Shown here: positions 26,688-36,305 of the stretch, piece by piece
Layout: every line of letters starts with the position of its first letter
How positions within the stretch are numbered: the stretch's first letter is position 1
Assembly (NCBI GenBank): GCA_963789165.1
Contig: CAWBJP010000002.1
Coordinates: 248,001-312,000, forward strand
Direction of reading: 5' to 3'
Length of the DNA stretch: 64,000 bases
Source: CAWBJP01 sp963789165
GTDB lineage: Bacteria; Actinomycetota; Acidimicrobiia; IMCC26256; BP-133
Position numbers and translations under genes: made by a program
Notes under the pieces: model-generated
What the model was told of the DNA's origin: nothing
Database searches by the model: none
The model's input: only the letters and a program-made list of their open reading frames with translations

Positions 26688-29600
26688 TTGAGCTCTTCCT
26701 TCGTCCACCTTCATCTCCACACCGAGTTCTCGATGCTCGACGGGGCGGCCCGGATCGGCGACGTGATGGCCGCCGCCGTGGCCGACGGTCAGCCGGCGGT
26801 GGGGATCACCGACCACGGCAACATGTACGGGGTCCTCGACTTCTACAAGGCGGCTCGCGAGGCGGGTATCAAGCCCATCATCGGCATGGAGGGCTACTTC
26901 GAGGCCGCCTCCCGTTTCGACCGGCCCCGGCGCTCCGAGCGGGAGATCTACCACCTCACCCTGCTGGCTGAGACCAACGAGGGCTACCGCAACCTCATCA
27001 AGGTGTCCTCCGCCGCCTACCTGGAGGGGTTCTTCTACAAGCCCCGCCTGGACTTCGACCTCCTCGAGCGCCACGGCAAGGGCCTCATCGCCACCAGCGG
27101 CTGCCTCGGAGGCCTGGTGTGCCAGCTGCTCCTCAAGGACGACCCCGACGGGGCGCTTGCCGCCGCCTCCCGCTTCCAGGACATCCTGGGCAAGGAGTCG
27201 TTCTTCATCGAGCTGCAGGACCACGGCATCGCCGATCAGCGCCGGGTCAACCCGTTGTTGCTCGACATCGCCAAGCGCCTTGACGCCCCGCTGCTGGCCA
27301 CCAACGACAGCCACTACGTCCATCAGCACGACGCCGAGGCCCACGACGCCCTGCTCTGCGTCCAGACCGGCGCCAACCAGGACGACCCCAACCGCTTCAA
27401 GTTCGACGGCGCCGGAGTTCTGGCTCAAGCCCGCCGAGCGGATGCGGGCCCTCTTCGCCGACCTGCCGCAAGCCTGCGATAACACGCTCTGGATCGCGGA
27501 GCGGGCCGACGTCGAGATCAACTTCGGCCAGGCCGTCCTGCCCGCCTTCGCCGTGCCCGCCGGCCACACCGAGGAGACCTACCTCCGGGAGCTGACCGAG
27601 GCCGGGGCCCGGGAGCGTTACGGGGATCCCATTCCCGCCGACGCCCGGGACCGGATCGACTACGAGCTCAAGGTCATCTCCGACATGGGCTTCGCCGCCT
27701 ACTTCCTGGTGGTGTGGGACCTGATCCGCTATGCCCGGGATCGCAACATCCGGGTGGGGCCCGGCCGGGGGTCGGCGGCGGGCTGCGCGGTGGCCTACTG
27801 CCTGCGCATCGTCGACATCGACCCGCTGCGCTACGGGCTGTTCTTCGAGCGGTTCCTCAACCCGGGCCGCAAGCAGATGCCCGACATCGACATGGACTTC
27901 GACGAGCGCTACCGGGGCGAGGTGATCCGTTACGCCGCCGAGCGCTACGGCGCCGACCACGTGGCCCAGATCATCACCTTCTCCACCATCAAGGCCCGGG
28001 CCGCGGTGCGCGACGCGGCCCGGGTGCTCGGCTACCAGTACGGCAAGGGCGACCAGATCGCCAAGCTGATGCCGCCGCTGGTCATGGGCCGGGACACGCC
28101 CCTGCACGCCTGCTTCGACCGCCAGGACAAGTACGAGGACGGCTGGAAGGCGGCGGGAGAGCTGCGGGCCCTCTACGAGACGGATCCCGAGACCAAGCGG
28201 ATCGTCGACGTCGCCCTCGGCCTGGAGGGCCTGCGGCGCCAGGACTCGATCCACGCCGCCGCGGTGGTCATCACCCGGGAGCCCCTGACCGAATATCTCC
28301 CCATCCAGCGCAAGCCGGTGGACGGGAGCCGGGCCGAGGACTCACCCATCGTCACCCAGTACGAGATGCACGGCGTGGAAGATCTGGGCCTGCTCAAGAT
28401 GGACTTCCTCGGGTTGCGGAACCTGTCGGTCATCGACCGCACCCTGGAGCTGGTGGAAGCCTCCACTGGCAGCCGGCCCGACATCGACAACGTGAACCTC
28501 GACGACGCGGCCACCTTCGACATGTTGTGCAAGGGCAACTCGGTAGGGGTCTTCCAGCTGGAGGGCGGGCCGATGCGCTCCCTCATGCGCTCGCTGGCCC
28601 CGAACACCTTCGAAGACGTGTGCGCGCTGGTGGCCCTCTACCGGCCCGGGCCCATGGGCGCCAACATGCACACCGACTACGCCGAGCGGAAGACCGGGCG
28701 CAAGCCCGTCGTCTACTACCACTCCGACCTGGAGGAGATCCTCGGCCCCACCTACGGGCTGATGATCTACCAGGAGCAGCTCATGCTGGTGGCGCAGCGT
28801 CTGGCCGGCTACACGCTGGAGGAGGCCGACAACCTCCGCAAGGCCACGGGCAAGAAGAAGCGCGACCTGATCGCCCTGGAGCGCTCCAAGTTCGTGGCCG
28901 GCTGCGAGACCAACGGCTATGGCCGGGAGTTCGGCGAGAAGATGTTCGGGATCATCGAACCCTTCGCCGACTACTCCTTCAACAAGTCGCACTCGGTGGG
29001 TTACGGCTTCGTGGCCTACCAGACCGCCTACCTGAAGGCCCATCACCCCGTCGAGTACCTGGCCGCCCTGCTCACCTCGGTGAAGGACGACAAGGACAAG
29101 ACGGCCGTGTACCTGGCCGAGTGCCGGGCGCTGGGCATCTCCGTCCTCGTCCCCGACGTGAACGTGGCCGAGAGCGACTTCGTGGGAAAGACCGGGGCCC
29201 GGGGTGTCCCCGAAGGCGCAGCCGCGATCCCCTTCGGGCTCTCGGCCGTGCGCAACGTGGGCGAGGGGATCGTGGTCCACATCGTGGCCGAGCGGGAGGC
29301 CAACGGGCCCTACCGCGACTTCCCCGACTTCTGCTCCCGGGCGCATCCATCGGTGCTCAACAAGCGGGCACTGGAGTCGCTCATCAAGGCGGGCGCCTTC
29401 GACTCGCTCGGCCATCCCCGCAAGGGCCTGCTGGCCGTCTTCGAGCGCATCGCCGACGCCGCCCTGGCCCGCCGCCGGGAGGCCGAGGCGGGGGTCATGA
29501 GCCTCTTCGGCGACGCCTCCCCGGGTGGCGGCCCGCCCGAGATCGACCGGGTGGACATCCCCGACGTGGAGTTCGACAAGACCCAGCGCCTGGTCTTCGA

Positions 29601-30201
29601 GAAGGAGATGCTCGGCCTCTACGTCTCGGACCATCCCCTCATGGGGGCCCAGGCGGCCCTGGCCCGGCACGTGGAGCACAGCCTGACCGAGGTCAAGGAG
29701 CTGCCTGAAGGCGCGGTGGCGGTGGTCGGTGGGGTGGTCACGGCCCTGTCCCGCCGCTACACCAAGCGGGGCGAGCTGATGGCCACTTTCGTCCTCGAGG
29801 ACCTGGAGGCCGCCGTCGAGGTCTTCGTCTTCCCGAGGACGATGACCGACTACGGCCACCTCCTCACCGAGGACGCCGTGGTCTGCGTCAAGGGACGGCT
29901 GGACCGGCGGGACGACCAGGCCAAGCTGGTGGCGGTGGAGGTGCGCCTCCCCGAGCTGGTCCTCGACGGCGACGGCCCCGTCGTCCGGTTGCGGGTACCG
30001 GCGTCCCGGCTCACGGAGCCCTTCCTGGCCGAGATCAAGCGGGTCCTGGAGGCCCACTCCGGGGAGAGCCCGGTGCTGATCCACGTGGAGGACGGGCGGC
30101 GCACCACGGTGGTGCGGCTCGGGCCTGCCTTCGGGGTGACCGGGGGGAACGGGCTCCACGCCGAGCTTCGCGTCCTCCTCGGGTCGGACGGCGTCTTCTA
30201 G
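26688..30201 (+). CDS. dnaE: DNA polymerase III alpha subunit DnaE, one frame change
   Basis: Replicative polymerase, corrected length about 1170 residues, normal for DnaE1. N-terminal PHP domain (HLHLHTEFSMLDG, ITDHGNMYG). Polymerase domain with GPGRGSAAG, catalytic aspartates in PDIDMDFDER, GVFQLEG, and YQEQLMLVAQ; then the OB domain near residues 990-1080. A frame change near 27412 (GAEFWLKP lies in the next frame) fits one extra G. A hairpin-element copy at 29192-29213 inserts TGARGVPEG near residue 835. TTG 26688 is chosen because GGAG lies 7 bases upstream and the PHP motif starts at once. Confidence 0.95.
29192..29213 (+). repeat. GC-rich hairpin element inside dnaE
   Basis: 22-base copy with the CGGGG-TGT-CCCCG hairpin, read in the same phase as the murE tail copies (GARGVP). 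Confidence 0.8.
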
Positions 30202-30213
30202 CGCCTAACCCCA

Positions 30214-30405
30214 AAAGGCGCATTGAAGGGGGTGTGGGAGCGGGCGATCGGGGCGCGTCCGCCCGGCGGGTGCCGGACGGCCCCCAAGTTTTTGGTGACA
30301 GATTTGCCCGACAGGTGGCGGAATCTGTCACCAAAAGGTTGAAGGGTGGCAGGGCGGACTGCACCCGCCACCGGACACAACCCCCGCCCCCTTCAATGCG
30401 CCTTT
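30214..30405. mobile_element. 192-bp element with 19-bp perfect terminal inverted repeats (MITE-like)
   Basis: Left end 30214-30232 (AAAGGCGCATTGAAGGGGG) is perfectly inverted at 30387-30405. The element lies directly after dnaE and contains no open frame of note. Inside it is a separate 47-bp hairpin at 30290-30336. Structure and size resemble a miniature inverted-repeat element, but I see no clear target-site duplication and no full-length relative in this window. Confidence 0.55.
30290..30336. repeat. 47-bp hairpin repeat, copy 1
   Basis: Perfect 15-bp arms TTTTGGTGACAGATT and AATCTGTCACCAAAA around a 17-base loop with CCGA and GGTGG. A second copy is at 55246-55292. Confidence 0.8.
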
Positions 30406-30496
30406 GTTTTTCCCACCGCCACCCGAGCCTGGATACGCCAGGGGGTGCGCCGGCGTAGGGCTCAAGAACGCCGGCGGGGGTGCCGAAGGGGACCTT

Positions 30497-31072
30497 GTGG
30501 AACCCCTTGTGACTTCTGCTCCGACGGCGGGCTGGTACCGGGACCCTTCGGGGCGCTTCGAGCTGCGGTACTGGGACAGTCAGGGCTGGTCGGAGCATGT
30601 GGCCAGTTGGGGCAGCACCTACGTCGATTCCCCTCGGACGGCATCCGCGCCGGGGCCCGCCGCCAGCGCTCCGGTGGAACTGTTGACGGCGAGTCTCGGG
30701 CAGCGGTTGGGGGCGTTTCTGCTCGACGGGCTGCTCATGGTGGTCACTTTGGTGGTGGGGTGGCTGGTCTGGAGCTGCTTCACCTTCTCCCAGGGACAGT
30801 CGCCGGCCAAAGCCATCCTCGGCCATCGGGTGGTGCACCAGGACACGGGGCAGGCGGCGTCCTGGAGTGACATGTTCCTGCGCAACGTGGTGCTCCAGTT
30901 CGGTTTCACGCTGCTGTCCATCGTCCTGCTGGGCCTTCCGCTGCTGGTGGGCGGGGCTTTGATCTTCTCCGGGGACGGGCGTCAGACGGCCTGGGACCGG
31001 ATGGTCGGCACCCGCGTCGTGGTCGATCCGCAGGGCCTCGCCCTGGCCCGGGCGACCACTCAGCGCTACTGA
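30497..31072 (+). CDS. DUF2510-RDD family membrane protein
   Basis: About 191 residues. Residues 12-32 (GWYRDPSG, RYWDSQGWSEHV) form a DUF2510 motif, a short domain common in actinobacterial membrane proteins. An RDD domain follows (LGQRLGAFLLDGLLM, then hydrophobic helices and AWDRMVGTRVV). RDD proteins are mostly uncharacterised; some are transport-related. GTG 30497 is chosen for the GAAGGGG upstream; GTG 30509 is an alternative. The MITE-like element lies just upstream and may have brought or split its promoter. Confidence 0.8.
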   Translation: MEPLVTSAPTAGWYRDPSGRFELRYWDSQGWSEHVASWGSTYVDSPRTASAPGPAASAPVELLTASLGQRLGAFLLDGLLMVVTLVVGWLVWSCFTFSQGQSPAKAILGHRVVHQDTGQAASWSDMFLRNVVLQFGFTLLSIVLLGLPLLVGGALIFSGDGRQTAWDRMVGTRVVVDPQGLALARATTQRY

Positions 31073-31123
31073 AATCGGCTCCGACTTTTACTGGTGGAGG
31101 GCGCCGCGCCAGAATGGTGCGCC

Positions 31124-31792
31124 ATGGACGTCGACATCCGTGATTCCGCGTCCCTGAAACCCGCCGAACTGGATCTTTTGTCTCAGCTACTGCGCGATTC
31201 CGGTAGCCCCCTCGACGACAAGATCCTCGATCAGCAGGTGGAGTCGTTCCCCCGCGTGAGCCTGGTCATGGCTGACGAGGAGGTCGTCGGGTTCCTCTTC
31301 GGCTCCCTGGAGCGCATCGGGGGGACACCCTGCGTGCTGTGGGGCCTGGGCACGGCCCGGGATCCCGCCGAGGCGGAGCCCGTGGTCAGCGCCATGACCA
31401 CCGAGCTCTACCGGCGGGCCGCCATCTCCTTCCCCGACGAGGACGTGCTGGTGGCCGGGCGCTTCGCCCATCCCACCGTCTACCAGCTCTTCCACGGGCT
31501 CCAGGAGCCGGTTCCGCGGCCGGGCTACAAGGCCAGCGGCGAGGACCGGGCCTGGGGGCGCCGGCTGGCGAAGCGCTTCGGCTGTGACGCCCACTACGAC
31601 GACCGGGCTTTCCGGGCGGCGGGGAACGGCGCCCCCGAACCGCTGCTCGACGTCGAGCTCTCGGGGAAGCCGGCGCCGGCGGTCACCGAGCTCATGTCTT
31701 CCATCGAGCCTGAGCGGGGCGACTCGCTCATCGCCTTCGGGTGGGCGCCCGCCGAGTCGCTGGCCGCCGTACTGGCCAAGAACGGCCGGTAA
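31124..31792 (+). CDS. Uncharacterised protein, possible GNAT-like fold
   Basis: 222 residues, no signal peptide or membrane segment. The N-terminal half (LVMADEEVVGFLFGSL, LWGLGTARDP, VSAMTTELYRRAA) is arranged like an acetyltransferase, with a strand, then a loop and helix, but the acetyl-CoA motif is not clear. I cannot assign a function. CAGAAT lies 8 bases before the ATG and there is no ribosome-binding site, so it may be leaderless. Confidence 0.6.
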   Translation: MDVDIRDSASLKPAELDLLSQLLRDSGSPLDDKILDQQVESFPRVSLVMADEEVVGFLFGSLERIGGTPCVLWGLGTARDPAEAEPVVSAMTTELYRRAAISFPDEDVLVAGRFAHPTVYQLFHGLQEPVPRPGYKASGEDRAWGRRLAKRFGCDAHYDDRAFRAAGNGAPEPLLDVELSGKPAPAVTELMSSIEPERGDSLIAFGWAPAESLAAVLAKNGR

Positions 31793-31864
31793 CCCCGAGC
31801 CACTCCAGACCCTGGCCCCGGGTCGTTTGTGACCGTTGTTGCTGGTGTGGCAAGGTAGTCCGCC

Positions 31865-33781
31865 ATGCTCTGCTCACGGCTCTTCGCCTGGCGGCTCTTT
31901 CGCCCACAGGAGTTCTTGCAAGAACAGTCGGCGTCCGGGCGATGGTCGTGTGGACCGGGGGCCCCTGCCCCAGTCGCCGGCCGACGCAAGCGTCGGCTGC
32001 GCCCGGTGACGGTTCTCGCGGCCGTCCTGCTCACAGCTGTCTCCACCACTTCGGCGCTGGGCGCGGGTAAGAAGCCACGACTGCCGCCCCCGCCGCCACC
32101 CGTCGTTGTCGACGCCGTCCGGATCGAGCCGCTGGCCGAGGGCACCTTCGTGCGGGTCGACGGAGCCGGTGAGTACCGCGGCGCCCTGGAGCTGCGCCGG
32201 AGCACGGTCACGCCCCCTGCCCCGCCCCCTGGACCGCCGCCCGCCCCGCTCCCGCCGCCGGCGGCCGGGGTCGGGGTGATCAACGAGGTCGGTTTCGAGG
32301 ATTACGTCAAGGGCATCGCCGAAGTGCCCGCCGGCTGGCCCGTCGAGGCCCTCCGGGCCCAGGCCATCGCGGCGCGCACCTACGCCCTGTGGGTGCTGGA
32401 GAATGGAGCGGCGGGTGCCGCCGGTGACCTCGGCGCCCAGATCTGCGCCACCGAGGGTTGCCAGGTCTACGCCGGCCTGGCCAAGGAGCGGGCCCCCAAC
32501 GGCGCCAACTGGGTGGCGGCGGTGGAGGCTACCGCCGGGCAGGTCCTGCTCCATCAGGGCAAGGCCATCGTGGCCAAGTACTCCTCGTCCAACGGCGGCC
32601 GCTCGGTGTCCGGGGGCCGGCCCTACCTGAAACCGGTGGACGACCCCGACGACGCCCGCAGCCCCCTCCACCGCTGGACGCTGGCCGTCTCCTTCGATGA
32701 CATCGGCCGGGCCGTGGCCGCCCCCGGGCCGGTGACCGGCGTCCGGCGCGACGGCGGGTCGGTGGTAGTGGGTTGTGCCGGTTCCGACGGAGTGCCCGGA
32801 GAGCTCGTCATGCCCCTCACCGATTTCCGGGCCAAGCTCAACGCCTCCGTGCCCCCGCCACCCGGTCGGTCCCGCACGGTGCCGTCGATCATGTTCGACC
32901 TGGCCACCGATGGTGGTGCCCGGACGGTGACCCTGGCCGGGCGGGGCTACGGCCACGGCATCGGCATGAGCCAGTACGGCGCCTTGGGCAAGGCGAACCG
33001 GGGCCTGCGGGCCGACGCCATCCTGGCCGCCTACTACGGCGGGGTCCGCCCCACCACGCCGCCCTCCGGGCACATCCCCGCGTCCGTCCGGGTGGCCGTC
33101 GACCAGGGCCGCCCCGAGGCGCTGGCCGGGGCCACCGGGCCCTTCCGGGTCCTGGACGGCAAAGGCAACGTGGTCGCCGCCGTGGCCACCGGGGCCTGGC
33201 GGGTGGCCCCCGGGCCCAAAGGAAAGCTGCGGCTCTTCGCCCCCGCCGGCCAGACCGGGCATGCGGGCCTCGCTCTGGAGGGCGTCGAGCCCGCCACCGG
33301 GGCGGTGGGCCAGCCCATGGTGGTGCGGTTCAAGCCCCGGGTGCCGGCCATGGTGCGGGTGGTGGCGACGCCCCCCGGTGGCACGGAGACCGAGCTTCTA
33401 CCGCCCACCGCGCTGGGCGGCGACGTGTCCTCCGTGACCCTGCCCGCCCCCTCCTATGGTGGCGCCTACATCGTGCGGATCACCGCTGACGCCGGTGGGG
33501 GCCGGACGGCTGAGCTGGTGCTCCCGCCTCCGGTGGTCGGGCCGCCGCCGCCCGCGCCGGCACCGGCGCCGGCGCCGGACGCCGAGCGGTCGCGGGTGTA
33601 CCGGGCGTCGGGGGCGGAGGTGCGTTCGCCGGCGGTCGTGGCGGGAACAGGCGGCATTGAAGGATGGGTGATCCTGCTGCTCGCGTCGGTTGCCCTCGCC
33701 GTTGCGGCCGGGATGGCCGGGGCGGTTTGGCGCCGCCGGCGCCGGCCAACCGCCGAGCCCGCGGACGGGGTAACGATCTGA
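31865..33781 (+). CDS. Secreted SpoIID/LytB domain protein
   Basis: About 638 residues. A basic N-terminus and hydrophobic segment (VTVLAAVLLTAVSTTSALG) indicate export. The SpoIID/LytB domain carries EDYVKGIAEVPAGWPVEALRAQ split over its helix, AIAARTYAL, YSSSNGGRS and GRGYGHGIGMSQYGA. SpoIID is a lytic transglycosylase in spore formers; in non-sporulating actinobacteria the domain is thought to act on the cell wall. A Pro/Ala linker and a C-terminal membrane helix followed by WRRRRRP suggest wall or membrane anchoring. ATG 31865 is the only in-frame start giving a full signal region. Confidence 0.85.
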   Translation: MLCSRLFAWRLFRPQEFLQEQSASGRWSCGPGAPAPVAGRRKRRLRPVTVLAAVLLTAVSTTSALGAGKKPRLPPPPPPVVVDAVRIEPLAEGTFVRVDGAGEYRGALELRRSTVTPPAPPPGPPPAPLPPPAAGVGVINEVGFEDYVKGIAEVPAGWPVEALRAQAIAARTYALWVLENGAAGAAGDLGAQICATEGCQVYAGLAKERAPNGANWVAAVEATAGQVLLHQGKAIVAKYSSSNGGRSVSGGRPYLKPVDDPDDARSPLHRWTLAVSFDDIGRAVAAPGPVTGVRRDGGSVVVGCAGSDGVPGELVMPLTDFRAKLNASVPPPPGRSRTVPSIMFDLATDGGARTVTLAGRGYGHGIGMSQYGALGKANRGLRADAILAAYYGGVRPTTPPSGHIPASVRVAVDQGRPEALAGATGPFRVLDGKGNVVAAVATGAWRVAPGPKGKLRLFAPAGQTGHAGLALEGVEPATGAVGQPMVVRFKPRVPAMVRVVATPPGGTETELLPPTALGGDVSSVTLPAPSYGGAYIVRITADAGGGRTAELVLPPPVVGPPPPAPAPAPAPDAERSRVYRASGAEVRSPAVVAGTGGIEGWVILLLASVALAVAAGMAGAVWRRRRRPTAEPADGVTI

Positions 33782-33791
33782 TCCAGATGTC

Positions 33792-33929
33792 AGCGTGGCG
33801 CTGCTGCAACCGGCTCTGTTCACCGCCGGTATGCGGCGGTGAGAAACGCCGGTTCGTGTGTAAGCGTGGCGCTCCTGCAACCGGCTCTGTTCACCGCCGG
33901 TATGCGGCGGTGAGAAACGCCGGTTCGTG
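33792..33929. repeat. two tandem 67-bp palindromic repeats, period 71
   Basis: Copies at 33792-33858 and 33863-33929 differ at one base. Each contains nested palindromes, CACCGCCG-GTATG-CGGCGGTG inside AACCGGC...GCCGGTT. They lie between the ends of two convergent genes and may work as a double terminator (inference). Confidence 0.85.
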
Positions 33930-33948
33930 GGGGGGAAGAGAGGGACCT

Positions 33949-36118
33949 TCAGCCGCTGCTGGAGACGGCGGTGATGGCGTCGAGTTGGGAGGCCAGCTCG
34001 GCGGGGTCGGTGACGGGGGCTTCGGCAGGTGAAGCGCTGGCAGACGTAGGCAGTGGGGCGACCGTCGCGGAGGGGCCGGTCGGCCAGCAGCGGGGTCTGG
34101 TCGGCGCCCGCCCCCGGTGCCGCCACCACCGACACGGCCGTGGGCAGGAACCGCCGGTGGATCTCGCCGGCCAGTGCGGTGGTGGCCGGATCGGCGGGAT
34201 CACCCACCACGGCGACTTCCAGCGGCGGGCCCAGATGACGGCCCAGGGCGCCGAGCAGCTCGGCGAAGGCGGTGGGGTGATCACCCATGAGGCGGCCCAG
34301 GGCGGCCAGGGCGCCCACGCCGGCGGCCTCCAGCTCCTCGTCGGCGGTGAGCGCGGCCAGGCGGAGCAGGGCGTCGGCGGCCAGCGAGTTGGCCGACGGG
34401 GTGGCGTTGTCGAAGAAGTCGCGGGGCCGGGCGATCAGGGCTTCGGCGTCGTGGCCGGTGGTGAAGAAAACACCGTCGTCGCCCCGGAACAGCTCGACCA
34501 GGCCCTCGGCCACCTCCCGGGCGGGGGCCAGCCAGGCCACATCGTCGACCTCGGCCAGCGTGACGAGCAGGCCCAGGAGGGCGGCGTAGTCCTCGGCGTA
34601 CCCGAGGTGGCGCGCCTTACTGCCTCCGGCCTCTCCCGCCGGCAGGCTGTGTCCTGCCTCTCCCGCCGGCAGGCTGTGTCCTGCCTCTCCCGCCGGCAGG
34701 CTGTGTCCTGCCTCTCCCGCCGGCAGGCGGGCCTGCCAGGACCGCAGGAGGCGGCCGTCGGGCCGGCGGAGCTCAGCCAGGATGAACTGGGCGTTGCGCC
34801 GGGCCGCGTCCATCCAGTCGGCCCGGCCCAGAGCGGCGGCCGCCTCGGCCAGGCCGGAGGCGAACATGGCGTTCCAGCCCGTGAGGACCTTGTCGTCCAG
34901 GCCCGGCCGGACCCGTCCTTCCCGGCGGGCGAACAGCTTGCCCCGAGCCCGCTCCACCGCCTCGGGACGGCCCGGGGGCCGGGGTGTCCCCGAGGGGTCA
35001 GTCCCCCGCTCGGCGACGTTGAGGATGTTGGTCGCGCCCTCGAAGTTGCCGCCCTCGGAAGCGCCCCAGTACCGCTCCACCTCGGGGAGGTCGTCGCCGG
35101 CGACCTCGGCCAGTTCGGCGTGCGACCACACGTAGAACTTCCCCTCCTCGCCTTCCGAGTCGGCGTCCTCGGCCGAGGAGAACCCCCCTTCGGGCTGGGC
35201 CAGGTCCCGCAGGACGTAGCCGGCGATCTCCTCCACGATGACCCGAAAGCGGTCCTTGCCCGTGACCTGGTAGGCGTGGAGGTAGGCCCGGAGCAGGGTG
35301 GCCTGGTCGTAGAGCATCTTCTCGAAGTGGGGCACGAGCCATTGGGCGTCCACCGAGTAGCGGTGGAACCCGCCGCCCACCTGGTCGTACATGCCGCCGG
35401 CGGCCATGGCGTCGAGGGTGGCCACCGCCATGTCCAGGGCGCCGGGGTGGCCGGTGCGGACATGGAAGCGCAACAGGAAGTCGAGCGTCATGGCCTGGGG
35501 GAACTTGGGGGCGCCGCCGAAACCGCCGTGAACCGTGTCGAACTGTTGCTCCAGATTGGCCACCGCCCGCTCCAGGGTCTTCTCCTCCAACCCCTCGCTG
35601 CCCGCCGCCCCCGACAGGTCGTTGCCCCGGGCCAGGGCCACGGTGAGCTTGTCGGCCTGGCCCAGCAGCTCCTCACGGCGGTTGCGCCAGGCGTCGACGA
35701 TCGCCTCCAGGATGCGGGTGAAGCCGGGCAGGCCGTGGCGATCTCCCTTGGGGAAGTACGTCCCGCCGTAGAAGGGCCGGCCGTCGGGGGTGAGGAAGAC
35801 GGTCATGGGCCAGCCGCCCCGGCCGGTCATCGACTGCACGGCCGACATGTAGACGGAGTCGACGTCGGGCCGCTCCTCCCGATCCACCTTGATGTTGACG
35901 AACAGCCGGTTCATCATCTCGGCGGTGTAGGGGTCCTCGAAGGACTCGTGGGCCATCACGTGGCACCAGTGGCAGGCCGAGTAGCCCACCGACAGCAGGA
36001 CGGGCTTGTCTTCGGCCTTGGCCTTCTCGAAGGCCTCGTCGCCCCACGGGTACCAGTCCACGGGGTTGTCCCGGTGCTGCTGGAGGTAGGGGCTGGTCTC
36101 CTGGGCGAGTCGATTCAT
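33949..36118 (-). CDS. YyaL-like thioredoxin-domain protein (DUF255), one frame change
   Basis: Conserved two-domain protein, corrected length about 722 residues. N-terminal thioredoxin-like domain with SACHWCHVM (Cys49 and Cys52), then a six-hairpin glycosidase-like domain (GGFGGAPKFPQ, YDQVGGGFHRYSVD, HFEKMLYDQA, LTGWNAM). Function unresolved in the family. The last 30 residues need a frame change near 34030, explained by one extra base. Two repeat insertions lie in it: four 27-bp units encoding SLPAGEAGH-type peptides, and an inverted hairpin element at 34971-34993. TAGCCT sits 7 bases before the ATG, with no ribosome-binding site. Confidence 0.88.
34631..34737 (-). repeat. 27-bp tandem repeat inside the yyaL-like gene
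   Basis: Three full units and one partial unit of CTCTCCCGCCGGCAGGCTGT plus GTCCTGC at 34631-34657, 34658-34684, 34685-34711 and from 34712. Each has the small palindrome CCTGCC...GGCAGG. The gene reads them as repeated LPAGEAGHS. Confidence 0.92.
34971..34993 (+). repeat. GC-rich hairpin element (variant) inside the yyaL-like gene
   Basis: Variant with CCCGGGGGC before the CGGGG-TGT-CCCCG hairpin. The gene is on the other strand and reads the inverted form (SGTPRPPG). Confidence 0.75.
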
Positions 36119-36125
36119 GGCCGCG

Positions 36126-36131
36126 AGGCTA
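36126..36131 (-). promoter_or_regulatory. -10 box for the yyaL-like gene
   Basis: Minus-strand TAGCCT ends 7 bases before the ATG at 36118. Confidence 0.4.
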
Positions 36132-36305
36132 GTGGTGGCCGGAAAAGGCCCAGGACGAAAGCACCTTCGGTGTCGTCATCCGGGCGAACGGGCGAAGAAA
36201 TGGCGCCGCCGGGCTATATCGCTCTGGTCCCCTCCCGGACTTACCCTCGGTTGAGAGCCGGTGCTGACGTATCTCGTCGTCCGGCGGGCAGAGGGAGGAT
36301 GGGCG

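Noticed and set aside
26640..26690. Replication origin
   Set aside because: Only two DnaA-box-like sites, no AT-rich unwinding region, and no dnaA, dnaN or rpmH nearby.
34631..34737. CRISPR array
   Set aside because: Units are tandem without spacers and lie in frame inside a gene. No cas genes are present in the window.
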